DNA from: an uncultured Paenochrobactrum sp.
Lineage (GTDB): Bacteria > Pseudomonadota > Alphaproteobacteria > Rhizobiales > Rhizobiaceae
Direction: 5' to 3'
DNA length: 39,491 bases
Assembly (NCBI GenBank): GCA_947627865.1
Contig: CANQXU010000004.1
Coordinates: 1 to 39,491, forward strand
The notes beneath the pieces were generated by a model. That model was not told the origin of the DNA. It made no database searches and was given only the letters and a program-made list of their open reading frames with translations. Below, piece by piece: positions 9,637 through 18,387 of this stretch. Numbering within the stretch: position 1 is the first letter of the stretch; each line of letters starts with the position of its first letter. The position numbers were made by a program, and so were the translations under genes.

Positions 9637-9704
9637 CGTGGGGCTTTAGTTGTGTGAACAAAACGACTGGTATGGTTAAAATTAACTTTAGGAGAAATTT
9701 GAGT

Positions 9705-10193
9705 ATGTCTCACGAAATCGTTAACACCCATGCAACAACTGCGATTGGTGAAATCTGCGCCAACTTCACTCGCAATCTGGGCACCAAACACGAAGAGTTG
9801 CTTTGGGGAATTAAGGCGACTCGTAACATTCTGACTGGGACAGTGGAAACCGTTAATGCTATCGCGAATCACAAGAAGGTCGCGGCAGTGAAGGTTCTGA
9901 CTCAGGCCGATAGCGATCAGGCTGCACTGGACGTATTTGCGAAGGGACTTCAACGCAACACTCTGGTATATATCCCTCATGCTGATGATTGGGATCAGGA
10001 TGTGCTCTTGAAGGTGATGTCGCTTTTCGGGGCGCGTCAGTCGAAATGCATGCTGGGCTTCACTGAGCCATCCCGCTTGTGTTTCGGGATCTACATGTTC
10101 CTGGTCAGTTATCAGATTGATGCTGAGTACAAGGTCTCACGCTGGTCTCTCAACATGAGCGCACCAATCCACGAGCTTGCTTCCCTTAGTTAA
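9705..10193 (+). CDS. hypothetical protein
   Basis: Start re-placed to MSHEIVNTH with AGGAG upstream. Confidence 0.6.
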   Translation: MSHEIVNTHATTAIGEICANFTRNLGTKHEELLWGIKATRNILTGTVETVNAIANHKKVAAVKVLTQADSDQAALDVFAKGLQRNTLVYIPHADDWDQDVLLKVMSLFGARQSKCMLGFTEPSRLCFGIYMFLVSYQIDAEYKVSRWSLNMSAPIHELASLS

Positions 10194-10220
10194 TTTAACG
10201 CATCGTCTTAGCACATCTGA

Positions 10221-10245
10221 AACCGGGCACCGTCCCGGTTTTTTG
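10221..10245 (+). terminator. terminator
   Basis: AACCGGGcaccgTCCCGGTTTTTT. Confidence 0.75.
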
Positions 10246-10655
10246 CACCCAAATTTAACCACATCTACTTTTCTCAAGTGAGCCTTCAGGCGATCAGTTA
10301 GTGAGCCTTAGGCGACCCTCGGGCTTTCAACGGACCCTGTGGTATCAGGAATGAATTCGGGATAACCGGGTTTGTTTTTTTGCGGAGTCTGTTAGCGAAC
10401 GGGAAAGGTGGGGAAGTAAACGAAACGAGAAGGCGCGCGTTTGTTTTTGTTTTGTGCATCGTATGGTGGGCTGTGGCGGGTAAGCAAAGAGAGAGCACGG
10501 GCGTGATTTGTTGTTTTGTTTTTGTTGTTTCTGGTGTGGATATTACGGGCGATAGATTGGGTGGGAATATTTCTAGGGCGTAAGGCAATCACTTCGCGGG
10601 TCGCGGATGGTGGGTTCAGTATAAAGTTTATTGGAGCAGGATGCCTCGATAGAAC

Positions 10656-10786
10656 TTCCTCCGGGGGTTGTTGGTGGGTGTGATGTCATTTTGGATTTTG
10701 GGAAGGGATTTCCTCCGGGGGTTTTTGTGTTTTTTGGTTTTCCTCTGGGGGTGTTGGGGTTTTCAGCATTTTTTCCTCTGGGGGTA
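10656..10786. repeat. four copies of TTCCTC(C/T)GGGGGT
   Basis: Copies near 10656, 10710, 10741 and 10773 in a G+T-rich, low-coding stretch. Confidence 0.75.
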
Positions 10787-11213
10787 TTTGGCGATCTGGT
10801 TTTATGTCCGACCAAAAACGGGCGCAAAACGAGGTGGAAAACCTTTGCCTGAATATTACCCCTGCCATATTCTGCGCTTTGTTTTTCCTCATGCTGTTTT
10901 ACGGTGCCAAAACTATGCTGCTTATGGGTTGCCTGGCACTCATGGTGGGAAAGAATGGATAGCTTTACGTTGCGGTTGGTTGGCTATCATGCAGTTAGTT
11001 TTCCAGATTTCACGTAGCGCAATCAGGGTGGGATGGATGCTTTTTCGGAAGATGACCTACTGAGGTGGGATAAAGCGCCTTCCTGTTTTGTTGTTGTGAA
11101 TGAGTCGTAAGAGTGGTTTGCCAACAAGAGTATTGCTTTCGTTATCCGTGGGGGATGACGCAAGCACAACGCGATCGGGACTACCGGTCTGAATTTCAAA
11201 ACATGGGGGTAAG

Positions 11214-11633
11214 ATGAATATCGAAACGCAGAAGGTGCAATCTGAACCAGGTATGTTTGGTAGTTCACTTCCAGCGCCAGGGTCACTGTACTGGTTTAAC
11301 GTCTCGTTACTGTTTCTGGTTGTAGCGGGTATGAATGCTCTGGCTGATGGGGCATTTCCGAGCCTGTTTATTTGTTTCGCTTTGTTTGGTTGTGCTGCGT
11401 ATGGTTGGGTCCGGCCATTGACGAACGGAGAACGACGTTTGGTATCCGTACCTGGTTTTTTGTTTTATGCCGGTTGCATGTGGGCGATCATGAATATTCA
11501 GCAACATGTGTTACATGAGCCGATTGGGTTTACTGGGACCCTATGTGTTGTGTTGAGTTCATTCGTCGGATTCTATTTGGGTCGCTATACCCGAATTGGG
11601 CGTTTCTCGCTGAAACCTCCGACCGTGGAATAA
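11214..11633 (+). CDS. predicted multi-pass membrane protein
   Basis: Hydrophobic segments; SD-like GGGGGTAAG before ATG. Confidence 0.6.
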   Translation: MNIETQKVQSEPGMFGSSLPAPGSLYWFNVSLLFLVVAGMNALADGAFPSLFICFALFGCAAYGWVRPLTNGERRLVSVPGFLFYAGCMWAIMNIQQHVLHEPIGFTGTLCVVLSSFVGFYLGRYTRIGRFSLKPPTVE

Positions 11634-11658
11634 TGCGAGCGATAAGCTGGAATTGAAA

Positions 11659-11678
11659 CCGCCTTCATCTGGGCGGTT
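11659..11678 (+). terminator. terminator
   Basis: AACCGCCttcatctGGGCGGTTTT. Confidence 0.65.
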
Positions 11679-11824
11679 TTGTCATTTTGGGAACCGAGAA
11701 CAGGAAAAGAACGTGTTGTTATCCTGTGAGGGGTTGGCCGAGAGAATCGCTGGCAAGTTTGTTTGTCAGAGGATGGCTGGTGGTAGGATTAACCCCAGAC
11801 AAAAACTCAACAAGGGAGATTCGA

Positions 11825-12121
11825 ATGGAGTTGGTAGGTAAGGTGAAAACAGCAAATGGTTATGCGAGTGCATCGGTGGAGGCTACATTTAGCCGATCGG
11901 TGCATGGTGAGCAAGTTGAGTTTCTGGTCACCCGGTCTATGACAGACCATCATCTGGTGGTGACGCATAAGGTTTCTGGCCGGATGGTTTGCCCGATCGA
12001 CTTCCTGGCAACGGCGTTGGAAGGGGCCGAGTCGGCAGGCCGTAAAGCGCTGGATGCGTTCTTGTTCAGTATAGGGGAAAAGCGTTTTATGGACGCGGTG
12101 GGTCGTTCGGTGGCTGCATAA
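11825..12121 (+). CDS. hypothetical protein
   Basis: Start re-placed to MELVGKVKTANG with AAGGGAG upstream; in frame with listed ORF 11687..12121. Confidence 0.6.
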   Translation: MELVGKVKTANGYASASVEATFSRSVHGEQVEFLVTRSMTDHHLVVTHKVSGRMVCPIDFLATALEGAESAGRKALDAFLFSIGEKRFMDAVGRSVAA

Positions 12122-12301
12122 TGTGGATCGGAGGAGGATCAAGATCCCCTCTAATTTGCCCTCAGGGCGACTCAGGGCGATTTATGGATTTAAATCTATA
12201 TACGATTGCACTGGAATCAATAAAATGCGTCTGAGAGACTCTGAGGCGTTTTTAGCGTCTCGCGAGTGCTGTTAGATCTGAATTCAAATTTGGATGGTGC
12301 T

Positions 12302-12559
12302 ATGCCTGGGTGTATTCATGCCATACAGAGCGAAAAGCGGATTGAGGCCACCAGCGATGGGAGCACTATCCTGGAACGTTTGGAGTCAGTGGGTATTGTG
12401 GTTGAGTTCCAATGTCGCGAAGGCTACTGCGGTTCGTGTCGAGTGCCTTTGCTGGCCGGTACTGTTGAGTACGTGACTCAGCCCCTGGCTTTTGTTAATC
12501 CGGGTGAGGTGTTGCCTTGTTGTAGTCGTCCCCGAACTGACGTGAAGCTGGATATCTGA
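12302..12559 (+). CDS. YfaE-like 2Fe-2S ferredoxin (class I ribonucleotide reductase maintenance type)
   Basis: VEFQCREGYCGSCRVPLLAGTVEYVTQPLAFVNPGEVLPCCSRP closely matches the YfaE pattern; listed ORF begins at 12266. Confidence 0.85.
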   Translation: MPGCIHAIQSEKRIEATSDGSTILERLESVGIVVEFQCREGYCGSCRVPLLAGTVEYVTQPLAFVNPGEVLPCCSRPRTDVKLDI

Positions 12560-12631
12560 TCGGTTTCGCTTTATGCTCGGTGTATCGGTTAGCCCCCTGC
12601 TTCAACCGATAATTCATACCCGGTATGATTA

Positions 12632-12660
12632 AGCGCCACCTGCCTCGGTGGCGTTTTTGT
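12632..12660 (+). terminator. terminator
   Basis: CGCCACctgcctcgGTGGCGTTTTT. Confidence 0.75.
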
Positions 12661-12667
12661 TTCTGAC

Positions 12668-12683
12668 ATTTCGCATGCGAAAT
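12668..12683. promoter_or_regulatory. 16-bp palindrome ATTTCGCATGCGAAAT (candidate ParB/KorB-like site 1)
   Basis: Exact match. Confidence 0.75.
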
Positions 12684-12734
12684 CAGATTTTATCCCTTCC
12701 GCGAAAAATGATACTTTTTTGTGCCCGTTCGCTA

Positions 12735-12796
12735 TTCGTCAGCTAAATACCCCGTGATAGTTTGAGTTCAAGTTAATCAATCACGGAGCTACCAAT
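12735..12796 (+). promoter_or_regulatory. repeated promoter/leader module A
   Basis: TTCGTCAGC...TGATAGT (18-bp core offset); hairpin CCGTGAT 12752-12758 / ATCACGG 12780-12786 overlaps -10 and SD. Confidence 0.65.
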
Positions 12797-13165
12797 ATGG
12801 CACTTTACCAACCGCATCAAGTCTTGATGGCATTTAGCGATGACTGCTTCAGTACCATCCAGGGGGCATGGCGTCCCTTCATCATGATGGCAATTGTGAT
12901 GATTGAGTTAGCGCTGGTGGTTTGGATCCATGATGGCAGCGAAGAGCTTCCGATAACGTCCTTCCCAGCATTGGCCTTTTCTCTCATCAGTAGCGGAGTT
13001 TTAGTTTACGCCCTTCACCTATTGCGGGTTAAGCGCCGGACTAATTACCGTGTCTATCTTTCTTCCGTACCAGCGGAGCTCATTACATTAAGCGCGGAAA
13101 AAATGGATACAGTTTCGCGCAAAGAAATTGCCGATTGGCTAGTTGCTCAAAAGGTGACGCTATGA
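12797..13165 (+). CDS. predicted membrane protein
   Basis: 122 aa with two hydrophobic segments; downstream of module A. Confidence 0.6.
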   Translation: MALYQPHQVLMAFSDDCFSTIQGAWRPFIMMAIVMIELALVVWIHDGSEELPITSFPALAFSLISSGVLVYALHLLRVKRRTNYRVYLSSVPAELITLSAEKMDTVSRKEIADWLVAQKVTL

Positions 13166-13722
13166 CTTTTCTGGGGATGCAGATAACCGGACAGCAAGCT
13201 GAATTCATGCAGCATGCGTTAGGCATCCATGAAAATAACCGAGTCAGCAATCGTAACTACTTTCTCGCCAGTGGTCGTGATGTGGAAATTTGGACGGCGC
13301 TGGTGGATGTTGGTTATGCCACTGGGCAACCAGCTCCGTCTTGGGTGGGTGGCGGTACCCTGTTCACGGTGACTGAATCCGGTATAGCGATCGCCTTAGC
13401 GATGTTGCCGAAGCCCAAAAAAGTGAAACGCAATAATCACTATCCTCAGTACCTGAATGCGGATTGTGGTGACACCTTCAGTGAGTTTCTGCTGGGGCGT
13501 CGCGCTCCCCTGGTTGAGCATCGAACCAACGGCGAACGGTACGAATATCGGATGTACCGCGAAAAGTATTGCGAATACTACTCGTATCTCGGGCGGGACG
13601 TAGAAGGTGATTGGTCTCCTACCCAGAAAGCGGCCAAAGCAAGTTACAAACTGGCATTAAAATCAGCGCAAGAAAAGCGCAAACAAAATCGGAGCGTTCA
13701 TGACACTGCCCAAATACACTAA
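13162..13722 (+). CDS. hypothetical protein
   Basis: ATGA overlap with preceding gene (MTFLGMQITGQQ). Confidence 0.6.
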   Translation: MTFLGMQITGQQAEFMQHALGIHENNRVSNRNYFLASGRDVEIWTALVDVGYATGQPAPSWVGGGTLFTVTESGIAIALAMLPKPKKVKRNNHYPQYLNADCGDTFSEFLLGRRAPLVEHRTNGERYEYRMYREKYCEYYSYLGRDVEGDWSPTQKAAKASYKLALKSAQEKRKQNRSVHDTAQIH

Positions 13723-14362
13723 AGAGCAACTCAAAGTCCTTCAGGCCGATACGTCGGGTAATCTGACCGTGTTAGAGCGATCGCTGGTGGCACAGTTGTT
13801 GTCCTCCATGCACCTGCCGGTAAAGCAAAGCTTCGCACCTGATTGGATACTCACTTACAGCGGTAAACGCTTTTCCTTCCTGGACATCGACCCGGAGGCA
13901 ATCGACATTGGAGACATTGCGACGGCGTTGTCTAATATCTGTCGGTTTACCGGCCACCTGGATCAGCATTACAGTGTGGCGCAACACTGTGTACTGGTCA
14001 GTCATTTAGTTGAGCCTCATCTTGCGTTTGAGGGGTTGATGCATGATGCCAGTGAAGCATATTGCGGTGACGTGAGTAGTCCGCTTAAGGCGCGGTTACC
14101 CGACTACCGAGAAATTGAAGGCCGTGTCGATCGCGCTATCCGAGCAAAGTACGGTTTACCGCTGGTGGAGACCCCAGACGTGAAGGTGGCCGACCTACGA
14201 ATGCTCGCGAGTGAGATGGGTATGTTTGGCCGTCATAGCGCACAGGCGATGCCAGACCCCGATAAATATCCACCAGCTGACATCATGGGTTTGCGTCTAC
14301 TCCCGGCTGAGGAAGCACGCGTTATGTTCCTACAGCGATTCGAGTTGCTGTATCGGTGCTGA
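13700..14362 (+). CDS. HD-domain phosphohydrolase (YfbR/5'-deoxynucleotidase-like)
   Basis: RFTGHLDQHYSVAQHCVLVSHL...GLMHDASEAYCGDVSSPLK. Confidence 0.75.
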   Translation: MTLPKYTKEQLKVLQADTSGNLTVLERSLVAQLLSSMHLPVKQSFAPDWILTYSGKRFSFLDIDPEAIDIGDIATALSNICRFTGHLDQHYSVAQHCVLVSHLVEPHLAFEGLMHDASEAYCGDVSSPLKARLPDYREIEGRVDRAIRAKYGLPLVETPDVKVADLRMLASEMGMFGRHSAQAMPDPDKYPPADIMGLRLLPAEEARVMFLQRFELLYRC

Positions 14363-14475
14363 TCTGTAGCATTTATGCAGGGTAACGACTCCTCACAACC
14401 ATGATGAGGTTTACCGTTACCCTGTCCCAAAATCCCCATCAATCTTGAGTACCAAAATTTTGTTGCCCTTTTGGC

Positions 14476-14538
14476 TTCGTCAGCTGTTGAGGTCATGGTT
14501 AACTATTCACACAAGAATAATTAACAAATGGAGTAACG
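14476..14538 (+). promoter_or_regulatory. repeated promoter/leader module B
   Basis: TTCGTCAGC...20 bp...GTTAACT; hairpin GTTAACTATT 14498-14507 / AATAATTAAC 14516-14525 (9 of 10 pairs). Confidence 0.6.
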
Positions 14539-15057
14539 ATGTTAAATCTAATTGCCCGCCTGGCGGAGACTGGTCATCAAGTTTGGTTCGGTGAAAGTGA
14601 TACGGTGACGGTAACGCAAGATAGTGGTGAATCGCGGGTGGTTCTCGAAAGTATCATCGCTACCGATCCGGCTGCTGTCCTGAACCTACTATCTCGTTAT
14701 GGAGCCAGCGTTAAGGCCGTAGATGATAAGCTGCTAATCTGGCGTGACGAGAACGGCGATGACTGGGCCTGCGATCGAGGTAATCTCTATCGTGGTGTAC
14801 GTGATGAATATGGCGTTCGCTGGGAAGTGAAGCTGATACATGGCATCACTATCCATTCCCCGTTCGATGCCGTGTTCTGGTTTGCATTACCCTGGGCTTC
14901 CCGCGTTGATGTGAATGTCCATTTCATCGTGGGTGATCCGCTGGTGGTTTCCGCCCCGGCCTACATCACGCTGAATGGTCAATTGGATAAAAATCAGGTT
15001 ATGGCCTGGGTGAAACTTTCCGGCATGCAAAATGCCACCCGCATTTCCGAACTGTAA
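14539..15057 (+). CDS. hypothetical protein
   Basis: 172 aa; SD ATGGAG; downstream of module B. Confidence 0.6.
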   Translation: MLNLIARLAETGHQVWFGESDTVTVTQDSGESRVVLESIIATDPAAVLNLLSRYGASVKAVDDKLLIWRDENGDDWACDRGNLYRGVRDEYGVRWEVKLIHGITIHSPFDAVFWFALPWASRVDVNVHFIVGDPLVVSAPAYITLNGQLDKNQVMAWVKLSGMQNATRISEL

Positions 15058-15072
15058 TACGCCATCTTAACT

Positions 15073-15098
15073 ATGGGGGAAGCTCCCCCATTTTGTAC
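15073..15098 (+). terminator. terminator
   Basis: TGGGGGAAGCTCCCCCATTTT. Confidence 0.65.
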
Positions 15099-15143
15099 CG
15101 CCCTCCCCTATTCAAAAAAATATCTTTTTTTATGCTGATTCAC

Positions 15144-15221
15144 TTCGTCAGCGGTTAACCGTGGGTGATACTGTTTACAGAGGAAGTAAACAAAACGAAT
15201 AATACTATCGAGGTCACCACT
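15144..15221 (+). promoter_or_regulatory. repeated promoter/leader module C
   Basis: TTCGTCAGCGGTT...TGATACT...GTAAACAAAACGAATAAT; GTTTAC/GTAAAC and GTGGGTGA/TCACCAC inverted repeats. Confidence 0.7.
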
Positions 15222-15461
15222 ATGAATATGAACGCTATCAGCCAAACAGCAAAACGTCCGAGCCAGACTCCAGCCCAATTCATGCGTATCGCTAACGAAT
15301 CAGACCTGTTCAAGAAGGGTCGCACCTTGTGGTATCACTACAGCCGTAGTTTCGGTTTTGAGCGCGATCTGGTTCGCACCAATACCCTGCGCCTGGCACA
15401 AGGCAGCGGTCTGTCGGTCTCGTTCGTTGAGCGTGCCATCAATCACTATCTGACCCACTGA
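15222..15461 (+). CDS. hypothetical protein
   Basis: Start re-placed to MNMNAISQTAK downstream of module C. Confidence 0.55.
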   Translation: MNMNAISQTAKRPSQTPAQFMRIANESDLFKKGRTLWYHYSRSFGFERDLVRTNTLRLAQGSGLSVSFVERAINHYLTH

Positions 15462-15485
15462 TCCACCAGCATAAGGACAAATGCG

Positions 15486-15713
15486 ATGAGCGCTATCAAC
15501 GGTACTTATTGGGTTAAGAACGGCCACACCTTTGGTTATACCTTCCCAGAGCAACCAAACATCTTGGGTGTTCTGGCAAGCAAACCGCAATTGGGTGCGT
15601 GCTTGTCTATGGAGCCGCAGCTGATCACCCCTTCGGATGATATGCGCAAAGCCACTGTGCAGGACTTCGATTTCTTTCGCGTTGTCGTCCCTTCAGACTT
15701 CAGGCCTGAGTAA
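15486..15713 (+). CDS. hypothetical protein
   Basis: 75 aa, same strand, AAGGACA upstream. Confidence 0.5.
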   Translation: MSAINGTYWVKNGHTFGYTFPEQPNILGVLASKPQLGACLSMEPQLITPSDDMRKATVQDFDFFRVVVPSDFRPE

Positions 15714-15757
15714 TTCCTTGGTGCTCTTCAGAGCGCCTTCCAATTTGAGAGGCCGTC

Positions 15758-16096
15758 ATGAACAACGAACTGAAAGAACTGATCGCCATGCTCCTGGAAG
15801 ATGCAAGGCGTATCCAGCAGCTGGAACCAAATGCCGGAACTGCGGCGCGAATTGTAGCGGCTCAAAAAGTGCTTGCACGCGGTGATGATGAATATGCGCT
15901 GCCCGTGCTGGTGGCTACATCTTACCGTCTGGCTCTGGCTGAGGCGGGCTACGATTACTCGGTCAATATTGACGGCTCTTTGGTGGTTAAGGATCCGATT
16001 GCGTGCAGTAACGGTGCTTGCAAGTGGGTGGAGCACAAAGATGTTGTTCTACGTAGCAACAACGATGTTACCCGTTTCATTGAGAGCAGGAACTAG
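15758..16096 (+). CDS. hypothetical protein
   Basis: 112 aa, GAGAGGCC upstream. Confidence 0.55.
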   Translation: MNNELKELIAMLLEDARRIQQLEPNAGTAARIVAAQKVLARGDDEYALPVLVATSYRLALAEAGYDYSVNIDGSLVVKDPIACSNGACKWVEHKDVVLRSNNDVTRFIESRN

Positions 16097-16104
16097 GAGG
16101 CCTT

Positions 16105-16308
16105 ATGTTCCCTCAGGATGTCGAAGTACGTGCACACCGTTACACTCAGGCAGGTGGAAAGCGCATGGTGCAATACAGTACCCCTGGTAATAACGGTTGG
16201 CTGATCACCAATGGCGATGCAACTGACTTACCCGATGTGCAAGCTCGACATATTGCGTTGCTCAACTATGCGCGCGATAACGGTACGTTAGTCAAAACCA
16301 ACGCCTAA
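16105..16308 (+). CDS. hypothetical protein
   Basis: 67 aa, AGGAGG SD. Confidence 0.55.
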   Translation: MFPQDVEVRAHRYTQAGGKRMVQYSTPGNNGWLITNGDATDLPDVQARHIALLNYARDNGTLVKTNA

Positions 16309-16385
16309 AAATCGGTTTCAAAATAACGCTTTCCATACCCTGCTCGGCAATCTGTCGGGTGGGGCGCTTGCGTTTTAATCTCCAG

Positions 16386-16401
16386 ATTTCGCATGCGAAA
16401 T
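16386..16401. promoter_or_regulatory. ATTTCGCATGCGAAAT site 2
   Basis: Exact match. Confidence 0.75.
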
Positions 16402-16420
16402 GTTGAACTGACTCCTTCTG

Positions 16421-16436
16421 ATTTCGCATGCGAAAT
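16421..16436. promoter_or_regulatory. ATTTCGCATGCGAAAT site 3
   Basis: Exact match, 35 bp from site 2. Confidence 0.75.
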
Positions 16437-16551
16437 GTTGCTCATTTTCCGGAACGCTTTTCCCTGAACAGCCGGTTTTCGTTCCCCTATTCTGGCGCTG
16501 AAATGACAGTAAATTAATTATTCAAATCAGCAATAATTGTGCCCCAATCGC

Positions 16552-16615
16552 TTCGTTGGCGGTGAGCCTCATGGGAGAATTTAGGCAGTGAACAAAACAA
16601 ATAACATGAGGAAAT
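16552..16615 (+). promoter_or_regulatory. repeated promoter/leader module D
   Basis: TTCGTTGGCGGT...20 bp...GGAGAAT...GAACAAAACAAATAAC; CCTCATG 16567-16573 / CATGAGG 16605-16611 overlaps SD. Confidence 0.6.
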
Positions 16616-17059
16616 ATGATGCATACTTTATCCGACCTTCTCCACTACGCTGGCGTTACCTCTCATAAACTGACTCTGCTTTCCATCCGCGATTATAACG
16701 CCTATTGGGGTCGCACTGGTCGCGCCATACGTCCTTTTCCTCGTTACACGGTTTGGTATGACACTGAAGATCAGAATGACCGCATCGTATTCACCTTTGA
16801 AGCCGTCCTTAATACTAATCGCACTGCACCAGAAAAGTTGGCAGACATCAGTATTCAAATCAGCCATCACAGTGACTGGGATCCTGTGAAGCGCAAGCTG
16901 ACTGTCTCTCACCCTGAGCGCTTCCTGAAGGTCGATGGTATGGCAGTAGGTGCTGCTGAGAAGACTAAGTCATTGTGGAAAGAAATCACTGCACTGACTG
17001 AAGGCCTTAAACGACATGAAAAACTCAGTTCTTATGAAGTGACATTCCTTGCACCGTAA
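16616..17059 (+). CDS. hypothetical protein
   Basis: 147 aa, downstream of module D. Confidence 0.6.
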   Translation: MMHTLSDLLHYAGVTSHKLTLLSIRDYNAYWGRTGRAIRPFPRYTVWYDTEDQNDRIVFTFEAVLNTNRTAPEKLADISIQISHHSDWDPVKRKLTVSHPERFLKVDGMAVGAAEKTKSLWKEITALTEGLKRHEKLSSYEVTFLAP

Positions 17060-17125
17060 ACATTCAACTCAGACCGCTTCGGCGGTCGCTTACCCTATTC
17101 CGTTACTTACAGTGAGGTTCCGATT

Positions 17126-17332
17126 ATGGCTCATATTCAATTCAATAACGCGCAGGAACAAGCGCTCTTCGATGCTCTACTGGCAAGCGCCCTTAATGGG
17201 GTATCTACTTCGATTTGGGATCAAAATAGACCCAACGCCCCGCGACAAGAAGACGTGGCGAACGTGGCTTTTGCTCTGGCCGCTGATGCGTTTGAACTGA
17301 GAAGGAAATACTGCAAGGTTACAGGGGAGTAG
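17126..17332 (+). CDS. hypothetical protein
   Basis: 68 aa, AGTGAGG upstream. Confidence 0.5.
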   Translation: MAHIQFNNAQEQALFDALLASALNGVSTSIWDQNRPNAPRQEDVANVAFALAADAFELRRKYCKVTGE

Positions 17333-17377
17333 TTCTGAAAAGAGAGGCCACGGGAACCCGTGGTCTCTGAAGCGCAA

Positions 17378-18382
17378 TTAACCCTTAATGACGCCTTGAA
17401 CAATGAGGCTGGCTGCATCCACAGATACATCACCTTCCACTGTTCTGACCCATACCTTGTGATCTGCATCTGGTGCGCGGTCTGTCACTATCGTACCGAC
17501 CTGACCGTCGAACTGAACTTGCACACTCCAAACTGGACTTGCGTTTGCCGCTTTTTTCTTGTTTTTGCTGGTGGATTTCGCATGCGAAATTTTACCGTTC
17601 TTTTTGCTCTTCAGCCTATCCAACTCGCCTTTCGCGTCTGTGCGGGTAAGCCCTGAAGTGCGTGCCTGGGACGTTAGCTTGTCGGTGACTTGCGGGCTAA
17701 GCTCACTTATCTGAGTTAGCGTATACGCGAGATCAATATCAGAAGTTACCCCGTCACGTAATAACTTGATCACGGATTCCGGAGCGTCAACCAAGCGCAG
17801 GTGTTTGCTGACGTATGACGTTGGCTTCCCCACGGTCTTAGCGATGTCCTCCCCTGACATATTGTGAAGGCGTTTCAGCTCGTCAAAGGCCAGTGCAGTC
17901 GCCAGAGGTTTAAGGCCAGACTGCTGAAGGTTTTCTATCAGCTGACCAATGATGCGCATCTTGTCGTCTTTGGGTGGAGTGCCGACATAGATATCAATGT
18001 GTGAATCACCACGCTTCTTGGCGCTTCTCCAGCGTGTTTCCCCCATCCAGATACGGTAACCATTTCGGTCGCGAGGAAAGCAGCGCGGCGGTGTGAGGAT
18101 ACCTACTGTTACAAACGAGTCGGCCATGCCATCAATCACTTCATCATCAAAATCCTGATCTGGACGAACCTGAGTTTCTGCGTAGACTTCGGTTATCGGG
18201 ACACGGACGATTTGACCTTCAGCCTCAATTTCTGGCCGAGCTATATCACTCATGATCTGGTGAGCCATCCCGTCCCGTTTATCAAATTCAGGGGACTTGT
18301 TCTCAATTACCTGATTCACGCCCTCAACGGCAGCTGAGTTCTGCTTATTCTTCATGAGTGCTTTGAATGATTTTTTCGCCAT
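17378..18382 (-). CDS. parB: ParB/KorB-like partition and regulatory protein
   Basis: ParB N-terminal motif (GILTPPRCFPRDRNGYRIWMGETRWRSAKK), HTH (MSGEDIAKTVGKPTSYVSKHLRL), KorB-like C-terminal SH3-type segment (VQVQFDGQVGTIVTDRAPDADHKVWVRTVEGDVSVDAASL). Confidence 0.85.
   Translation of the reverse strand: MAKKSFKALMKNKQNSAAVEGVNQVIENKSPEFDKRDGMAHQIMSDIARPEIEAEGQIVRVPITEVYAETQVRPDQDFDDEVIDGMADSFVTVGILTPPRCFPRDRNGYRIWMGETRWRSAKKRGDSHIDIYVGTPPKDDKMRIIGQLIENLQQSGLKPLATALAFDELKRLHNMSGEDIAKTVGKPTSYVSKHLRLVDAPESVIKLLRDGVTSDIDLAYTLTQISELSPQVTDKLTSQARTSGLTRTDAKGELDRLKSKKNGKISHAKSTSKNKKKAANASPVWSVQVQFDGQVGTIVTDRAPDADHKVWVRTVEGDVSVDAASLIVQGVIKG
17575..17590. promoter_or_regulatory. ATTTCGCATGCGAAAT site 4, inside parB
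   Basis: Exact match within coding sequence. Confidence 0.7.
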
Positions 18383-18387
18383 CTGAA

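Noticed and set aside
9633-9980. 115 aa minus-strand ORF
   Set aside because: Antisense to 9705-10193, which has an SD and better coding character.
10573-10892. Minus- and plus-strand ORFs in the G+T-rich region
   Set aside because: They translate the short repeats in several frames (TPRGK..., PPEE...); no coding evidence.
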